A program made the translations under genes and the position numbers. From JBCBJZ01 sp038522635 (GTDB taxonomy: Bacteria > Pseudomonadota > Alphaproteobacteria > Rhizobiales > Hyphomicrobiaceae), in NCBI GenBank assembly GCA_038522635.1, contig JBCBJZ010000133.1, positions 1 to 10,358 on the forward strand: a DNA stretch of 10,358 nt, given 5' to 3'. This document shows, piece by piece, positions 5,634-10,358 of the stretch; the first letter of the stretch is position 1, and every line of letters starts with the position of its first letter. The notes below the pieces were generated by a model. That model saw only the letters and a list, made by a program, of their open reading frames with translations, was not told the DNA's origin and ran no database searches.

Positions 5634-5781
5634 TAGATCATCGGGCCATTTATCGGGATCACCACAGGTGAGCCCGAAATCGCCCAAAGATGATCTAAAC
5701 TTAAAGTGCAGAGCAACTTTGGGCGCAAAGGCAAGGCGTGAGTGTCAAAGCCGGTGACTCGCACTTTGCGCCCGTTGCTCT
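5634..5781. repeat. Paired-hairpin element, mirror of copy B
   Basis: Reverse complement of 4578-4725, so it adds no independent evidence for element copy number. Confidence 0.85.
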
Positions 5782-5798
5782 AATCAAACGAACGGAAG

Positions 5799-5804
5799 AG
5801 AGGA
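5799..5804 (+). promoter_or_regulatory. Ribosome binding site of the CMD gene, mirror copy
   Basis: AGAGGA, 10 nt before the ATG at 5815. Mirror of 4555-4560. Confidence 0.6.
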
Positions 5805-5814
5805 CACCCCACCC

Positions 5815-6195
5815 ATGGCAGATGATCTCAAAGCCCGCGGCATGGCGATGCGCAAACAGGTGCTCGGCGCGGCTTACGTGGAAAAGAACATGGCCACGGT
5901 GACGGATTTCAACGCCGCGTTCCAGGATATGCTCAACGAGTACTGCTGGGGCGCTGTGTGGACCGACGAAACGTTAAGCCCGAAGCAGCGCTCCATGATG
6001 AACCTGACCATGATCGCGGCGCTCAACCGGATGGATGAGTGGGAACTCCACCTGAACGGGGCGCTCAACAACGGCGTCACGGAAGCGGAATTGCGCGCCA
6101 TCCTGCATCAAATCGCCATCTACGCCGGGTTTCCCGCGGGCGTCGCTTGTTTCCGCATTGCCCGTCGGGTGCTGGCCGAACGCGCCGCGACGTGA
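5815..6195 (+). CDS. CMD-family protein (PcaC-like), mirror copy
   Basis: Identical 126-residue product to 4164-4544. In this orientation the order reads RraA-like fragment, hairpin element, CMD, glycosyltransferase, all on the plus strand. This is the easier direction in which to see the possible transcription unit. No base difference from the left copy was seen, which argues against an old duplication. Confidence 0.82.
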   Translation: MADDLKARGMAMRKQVLGAAYVEKNMATVTDFNAAFQDMLNEYCWGAVWTDETLSPKQRSMMNLTMIAALNRMDEWELHLNGALNNGVTEAELRAILHQIAIYAGFPAGVACFRIARRVLAERAAT

Positions 6196-6340
6196 GTCGC
6201 GCACCATCAGCGCGTGGCCAGTATCTCATCGGCATTATCCCCATAAACTCATCACAACCATTATTCGTGTGAGTAACATTACGAAACGAGAGGTGTTTTC
6301 CACAAAAGTGAATCTTTGATACTGCGAAGGTCAATGGGAA

Positions 6341-7471
6341 GTGGACGGTTGCGGCGTCCTCCATTGGAGCATTCACCAGGGGTTTCCTTTGCCGCAAGAT
6401 ATCGGACCATCGACGCGCCTCTTTGCGACAACAAAGACCGCGCCCCGTTTCGACTTCAGCCGGATGGCGGCCGTCACGCAGATTCGTGATAGCGCCGATA
6501 TCATCGGTCTGACACTGAACCATCTGCGTGACGTGGGGTTCAAGAAGTTCGTGGTCGCCGACCACGGCTCCACTGACGACACACTCGACATTGTGCGCCA
6601 CTGCGCCCGTCGGTTCAGCGATTGCGAAATCGCGGTGCTCGAAGACCCGGTTGGCGCTTTCAAGCAAGCTGAGAAGGTCACGGCCCTGGCCACGCTCGCG
6701 CGCAATTACTTCAACACCGACTGGATCTTGCCCTACGACGCGGACGACTTCTTCTGGGCGGCGCCCGGGCCTGATGTTGATCTTGATGCTTGTGGCGACT
6801 TCATCGAGTTGCCTTGGCTACAGGCCCATCCTGGCTTGACGCCGTTCACGCAATTGCCGCGCCTCCTGCAAGCGCCGCAGCTCACCACTATGTTCGCAAC
6901 GAAGCTGCCCAAGGTGCTGTTCAAGTGGCAACCCGATCGGGTGTTGGGCACCGGCTTCCATCGTGTCTTCCGCAGAACGCTGCCGCCGCTGAAGGGCGTC
7001 GATGGCGGTGCGCTAGGTCTCGCGTCGTTGCACTTCCCGCTGCGCACGAATGAACAGTTCCGCAGCAAGATCGTGGGCGGACAGCACGCGGTCCACGTTG
7101 AGGGGGTGTCCGAGCAGATTTGCAGCCATTGGCGCAAGGCGTTCGCGTTGATCGATGGCAGCAACCACGCTGCGCTCGACAAACTGTTCGAACACTTCTG
7201 GAACCGCGACGGTGAGGCCTTCGATGACCTTTGCCGAAAGCATGGCATCGAGCCCAAGACGCTGGCCTACGTGCACGACATGGTCGTGGGCGATCCGCTG
7301 ACGTTCCCCGCCCAGCCTTTGCCTCAGGAGGCTGCGCGAAAGCGCAAGGCGCGCTCCGTCTGGAGCGTTCGTCCGCGTTCGGACATGAGCGCACTGGAAC
7401 ATAAGATGGTGCAAGGTTGGAAGCGCTGGCAGCGTGTTCTGCAACCGGGCGTGGAGGCGGTCCGCACTTAA
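6341..7471 (+). CDS. Glycosyltransferase family 2-like protein, mirror copy
   Basis: Identical to the product of 2888-4018. The start is GTG at 6341, with ATG at 6464 (Met42) as the alternative just before the first GT-A strand. An in-frame TGA at 6317-6319 limits any further upstream start. See the left copy for motifs. Confidence 0.78.
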   Translation: MDGCGVLHWSIHQGFPLPQDIGPSTRLFATTKTAPRFDFSRMAAVTQIRDSADIIGLTLNHLRDVGFKKFVVADHGSTDDTLDIVRHCARRFSDCEIAVLEDPVGAFKQAEKVTALATLARNYFNTDWILPYDADDFFWAAPGPDVDLDACGDFIELPWLQAHPGLTPFTQLPRLLQAPQLTTMFATKLPKVLFKWQPDRVLGTGFHRVFRRTLPPLKGVDGGALGLASLHFPLRTNEQFRSKIVGGQHAVHVEGVSEQICSHWRKAFALIDGSNHAALDKLFEHFWNRDGEAFDDLCRKHGIEPKTLAYVHDMVVGDPLTFPAQPLPQEAARKRKARSVWSVRPRSDMSALEHKMVQGWKRWQRVLQPGVEAVRT

Positions 7472-7524
7472 GGCCGCAACGAAGCGCCATCGGCATCGGC
7501 CCGTCGGCTGGATGTGGACCGGTG

Positions 7525-8475
7525 TTACGTCACCACCAGGCAAATGGCGGTGGCGTTGTCCTGATGCGGTACGCCCGCCCGCTCGATCGCCGCAAAGAGG
7601 CCGTCTAGAGCGGCATCGGGCCCTTCCTTCGATGCGGGGGCCAGGGCGCTGGCGATGGCCTCATGCGACAGCGATTGCACGCCGTCGCTTGCCAACAACA
7701 AAACATCGCCAGTCTGCAAGGCGAGCGGATGCTCGCTGGCATCGATCAGATCCAGCTCTTCCCCCGTCAACGCGGCCCGCAAGTGGTGGCGTTGCGGGTG
7801 GGCCATGGCACGTTCCCGTGTCATCTCGCCGCCAGCCACCATGGCATCGAGCACAGGCGCCAACGAATGGTCGGCGTTGAGTTGCACCAGATCGCCCGCG
7901 CGAAGCAGATAGAGCGGAGAATCGCCAACGCTGATCCAGCGCAATCCTTCCCCGTCGACCACCACACCGATGATCGTTGTGCCCATCCCCTCAAGCGCGG
8001 GCTCGCTGTCGGCACGATCGAACAACGCGTCGTTGGCTGCTGTGAGCGCTAAGCGAAGAGCTTCGGGCACGGAGGGGATTGGAACGGCGTGCGTGGGGTA
8101 CGCGACATCCCGCGGCGCCAGCGTCGGCGGTTCTGTGACGACGTCCCGCTCAACGCGCACCGGCGACAGCAAAGCCGCGTGAAGGTTTTGCGCAAACGCG
8201 TCACAGGCGAGCCGGCTCGCGACCGCCCCACCTGCGTGGCCGCCCATACCGTCTGCCAGCAACGCCAAGAGATGGCCGCCCGCATCAGCAAGGCCAGGCG
8301 CATCAGCAAGCCCAAGCGCCACCTGTTCCACGCCACCGCGCTCAAGCCCCGATAGCGCACGCGCGCCGACCCATACGGCGTAGGCGTCCTCCTGATACTC
8401 CCGAGCCCCCCGAATGCTCCGCCCCGCGATCGCGAGGTGGGAGGGGTTGGAAGTTGGCTGTTTCGGCTGCGTCAT
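7525..8475 (-). CDS. PP2C-family Ser/Thr phosphatase, mirror copy
   Basis: Identical to the product of 1884-2834, with all PP2C metal-binding motifs intact. Convergent with the mirrored glycosyltransferase gene across a 53-bp gap. Confidence 0.85.
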   Translation of the reverse strand: MTQPKQPTSNPSHLAIAGRSIRGAREYQEDAYAVWVGARALSGLERGGVEQVALGLADAPGLADAGGHLLALLADGMGGHAGGAVASRLACDAFAQNLHAALLSPVRVERDVVTEPPTLAPRDVAYPTHAVPIPSVPEALRLALTAANDALFDRADSEPALEGMGTTIIGVVVDGEGLRWISVGDSPLYLLRAGDLVQLNADHSLAPVLDAMVAGGEMTRERAMAHPQRHHLRAALTGEELDLIDASEHPLALQTGDVLLLASDGVQSLSHEAIASALAPASKEGPDAALDGLFAAIERAGVPHQDNATAICLVVT

Positions 8476-8508
8476 CGTTGCGTTACGCGCTCATTTAGCG
8501 GTGCGGTC

Positions 8509-8658
8509 TAGATCATCGGGCGATTTATCGGGATCACCACAGGTGAGCCCGACCAATCGACCAAAGATGATCTAAATCTTAAGTGCAGAGCAACTTTGGG
8601 CGCAAAGGCGAGGCGTGAGTGTTCGGCCCGGTGATTCGTACTTTGCGCCCGTTGCTCT
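8509..8658. repeat. Paired-hairpin element, mirror of copy A
   Basis: Reverse complement of 1701-1850. Confidence 0.85.
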
Positions 8659-8702
8659 AGCGCGAGCGTCGGCAGGTCCAACCGCGCCACATGACGGAAG
8701 GT

Positions 8703-8757
8703 TAGATCATCGGGCGACCCATCGGGATCGCCATGCGCACTTTGCCCCCATAGCTCT
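8703..8757. repeat. Deleted hairpin element, mirror copy
   Basis: Reverse complement of 1602-1656. Confidence 0.65.
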
Positions 8758-8767
8758 CGCGGCATCC

Positions 8768-9775
8768 TCACGCGCCCGCTTCGGTGAGCTCGGACCAATC
8801 GAACTCGTCGCTACAAAACGGCACGAAAACCAGTTGCGTACGGCCCATCGTGATCACGTCCATGCCGCTCAGTTCGAGCGCGCTCGTCGGCTTTTCATCG
8901 TTCACGGAAACGACGTTGGTCTTGGCGAGGTTGGGCACGAAGAGGAAGCGACGGTCAGCTGAATCATAGCGGATGTAAGCCTGCTCCTCGCTCGAGATCG
9001 TATCGTCGCCGAAGTCGATCGGCACGCGCTGCCCGCGCGAGCGTCCAACGGTGTTGTTGCCTTCGAAGATCGGGCGGAAAGCGCCGAGGCCTGGGCCGCC
9101 GACCACCACCAGCCAGCCAACGACCGGGTCTTGATGGAACGAGGTGCGTGCGACTTTGGCGCGGCCACGTACGAACTGGGTGGCGGCGCTGGCCTTACCC
9201 GACGAGGCGTCCGCGGTCGTACGCGACATGCGCGGCGGCGATGCTGCGGCGCGCGGCTGAGGTGCGCGTGTGGTCGGTTGGTCGGCTTCGGCGTGGGCAT
9301 CGCGGCCGGGTGCAGCTTGGCCGCGCGCGCGTGCCGCCGCTTCGGCCGCACTCAAGCCCGCGCCGCCCTGTGCGCTTGCCGCGACGGCCGGCGTAGGCAC
9401 AGCTTCCGCGGCGCGCTCTTGGAGCGACACCGGTGGCATCGCGATCGCTGCGTCCGTCGGCAGCGGAGGCGTTTGGCCACGCGCCGGCGTGGCAGCGCTC
9501 GCGGGTGGCGGTGGTGGCGCAACAGCCTGCAACTGACGCTGAACCTGCCGTTCGATCTCTTTGTCCGCGCTCATGGTACCAGCACCCTCCCGTACGCTCT
9601 CACTTATTAACTGCGGTTCGTTGTGCGCATCACGGCCTGCGCCCGCGCCTGCGCTCGCACTCGTTCCGGCCATCGCATCATCGCGACCGGCTGCGGCCAA
9701 AGCCTCGCGCAGCGAACCTAGCAGGCCCGTGCGCCGCGCCGCACCCGGTGGCGTTGAACCATCCTGTTCTGACAT
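8768..9775 (-). CDS. FHA-domain protein with disordered tail, mirror copy
   Basis: Identical to the 335-residue product of 584-1591. The ATG is at 9775-9773, with GAGGGG at 9783-9788 on the minus strand. Confidence 0.8.
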   Translation of the reverse strand: MSEQDGSTPPGAARRTGLLGSLREALAAAGRDDAMAGTSASAGAGAGRDAHNEPQLISESVREGAGTMSADKEIERQVQRQLQAVAPPPPPASAATPARGQTPPLPTDAAIAMPPVSLQERAAEAVPTPAVAASAQGGAGLSAAEAAARARGQAAPGRDAHAEADQPTTRAPQPRAAASPPRMSRTTADASSGKASAATQFVRGRAKVARTSFHQDPVVGWLVVVGGPGLGAFRPIFEGNNTVGRSRGQRVPIDFGDDTISSEEQAYIRYDSADRRFLFVPNLAKTNVVSVNDEKPTSALELSGMDVITMGRTQLVFVPFCSDEFDWSELTEAGA

Positions 9776-9782
9776 CTGACAT

Positions 9783-9788
9783 CCCCTC
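9783..9788 (-). promoter_or_regulatory. Ribosome binding site of the second FHA gene, mirror copy
   Basis: Mirror of 571-576, 7 nt before the ATG at 9775. Confidence 0.55.
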
Positions 9789-9872
9789 AACGACCCGTTG
9801 GCCCCTTTAGCGCGCCCCTAAGCGTGTAGCGCGCCCCAAAACCTGGCGAGCCTGCAGCGCTCACACTCACGC

Positions 9873-10358
9873 TCAAGCGGCGTCGAACTGCAACCGCACC
9901 GCACCAACGTCAATCTGATCGCCGGAGCGAAGCACAGCGCGCCTGACGCGCGCACCGTTGATCCGCAGGCCATTGCCGTGGCGGCCGGACAGATCGGTGA
10001 TGGTGAACTCGGCATCAGCATTACGGTGCAACAGCGCGTGGTGACGGTGAACCGTGTCATGGGCAAGGCGAAGGTCGTTTTCTTCGTCCCGGCCGATTTT
10101 GACCAGTTCAGCGCGCAGCGGCAGGCGCAGGGGCAAGACTGCCGGCTCGCCCCGCGCTGATGGCGGCGACGCCTTAGCGCTTCTACGGGACGCACCGGGG
10201 CGCGCAGCGTCTTCGATGTGCGCCGGCACACGCGGAGCGGAGGCAGCGTTCGGGCTTGCGACGCACAACCAAGCGTGACCGTAACTGCACGGCGCAGACG
10301 TCGAGGGCGCGCTGCCCGCATCCGCATCGACCGGGCCCGCAGCGCGGTGCTCGAAGCG
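9873..10358 (-). CDS. FHA-domain protein, C-terminal part, mirror copy
   Basis: Identical to 1-486 and likewise open to the window edge. Both window ends stop at the same base of the same gene. This is expected if one source molecule was read out and back, and it would be a strange coincidence for a natural inverted duplication. Confidence 0.78.
   Translation of the reverse strand, partial: RFEHRAAGPVDADAGSAPSTSAPCSYGHAWLCVASPNAASAPRVPAHIEDAARPGASRRSAKASPPSARGEPAVLPLRLPLRAELVKIGRDEENDLRLAHDTVHRHHALLHRNADAEFTITDLSGRHGNGLRINGARVRRAVLRSGDQIDVGAVRLQFDAA

Larger units (their letters stand above)
1..10358. repeat. Window-length perfect inverted repeat with no spacer (probable fold-back artefact)
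   Basis: The first and last bases are reverse complements and the match continues inward to the axis between 5179 and 5180. Every gene, intergenic repeat and short motif in 1-5179 reappears at 10359 minus its coordinate on the opposite strand, with identical translations. The arms are 5179 bp each, with no loop and no mismatch that I can see. The axis interrupts the RraA-like gene and the outer ends interrupt the FHA gene, so neither boundary respects gene structure. This is what results when one molecule is read along one strand and then back along its complement, for example through template switching in amplification, a missed hairpin adapter, or a fold-back read. A natural palindrome or inverted duplication cannot be excluded from sequence alone. 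Confidence 0.97.

Noticed and set aside
1..10358. Inverted duplication as a composite transposon
   Set aside because: There is no transposase, no IS ends, no unique central segment and no target-site duplication. The arms meet without a spacer.

Overview
The window is one exact, spacerless inverted repeat. Bases 5180-10358 are the reverse complement of bases 1-5179, and position x pairs with 10359-x. I saw no mismatch, both ends mirror each other, and the axis falls between 5179 and 5180. There is therefore only about 5.18 kb of independent sequence, present once per strand. The axis cuts through the middle of a coding gene and the ends cut through another. A fold-back (hairpin) contig made during amplification, sequencing or assembly is the simplest explanation. 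A real 10 kb perfect palindrome is possible but would be very unstable in most bacteria. Everything in the right half should be read as the left half repeated until raw reads show otherwise.

The unique unit is GC-rich and densely coded, as in a free-living proteobacterium. The FHA and PP2C families look alphaproteobacterial to me, but this is a weak inference and no rRNA or marker gene is present. In left-half order it holds: the C-terminal part of an FHA-domain protein (1-486, +); a second protein with a long Ala/Pro-rich tail and a divergent C-terminal FHA domain (584-1591, +); a complete PP2C-type Ser/Thr phosphatase (1884-2834, +); then, convergent, a GT-A family 2-like glycosyltransferase (2888-4018, -); a carboxymuconolactone decarboxylase-family protein (4164-4544, -); and the C-terminal 127 residues of an RraA-like / HMG-CHA aldolase-family protein (4794-5179, -), cut by the axis.

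The first three genes form a phosphothreonine signalling module: two potential pThr readers plus an eraser, with the expected kinase not in view and possibly beyond the left end. The minus-strand genes include two families found in aromatic ring-cleavage pathways (CMD and RraA-like aldolase). Their gene order suggests co-transcription, but a 249-bp gap separates them.

The most interesting genuine feature is a dispersed intergenic element of about 150 bp, with full copies at 1701-1850 and 4578-4725 and an internally deleted copy at 1602-1656. Each full copy is two imperfect hairpins. The hairpins are inverted, diverged versions of each other, with mirrored 3-nt bulges. This resembles a REPIN (paired REP) architecture and does not depend on the palindrome.
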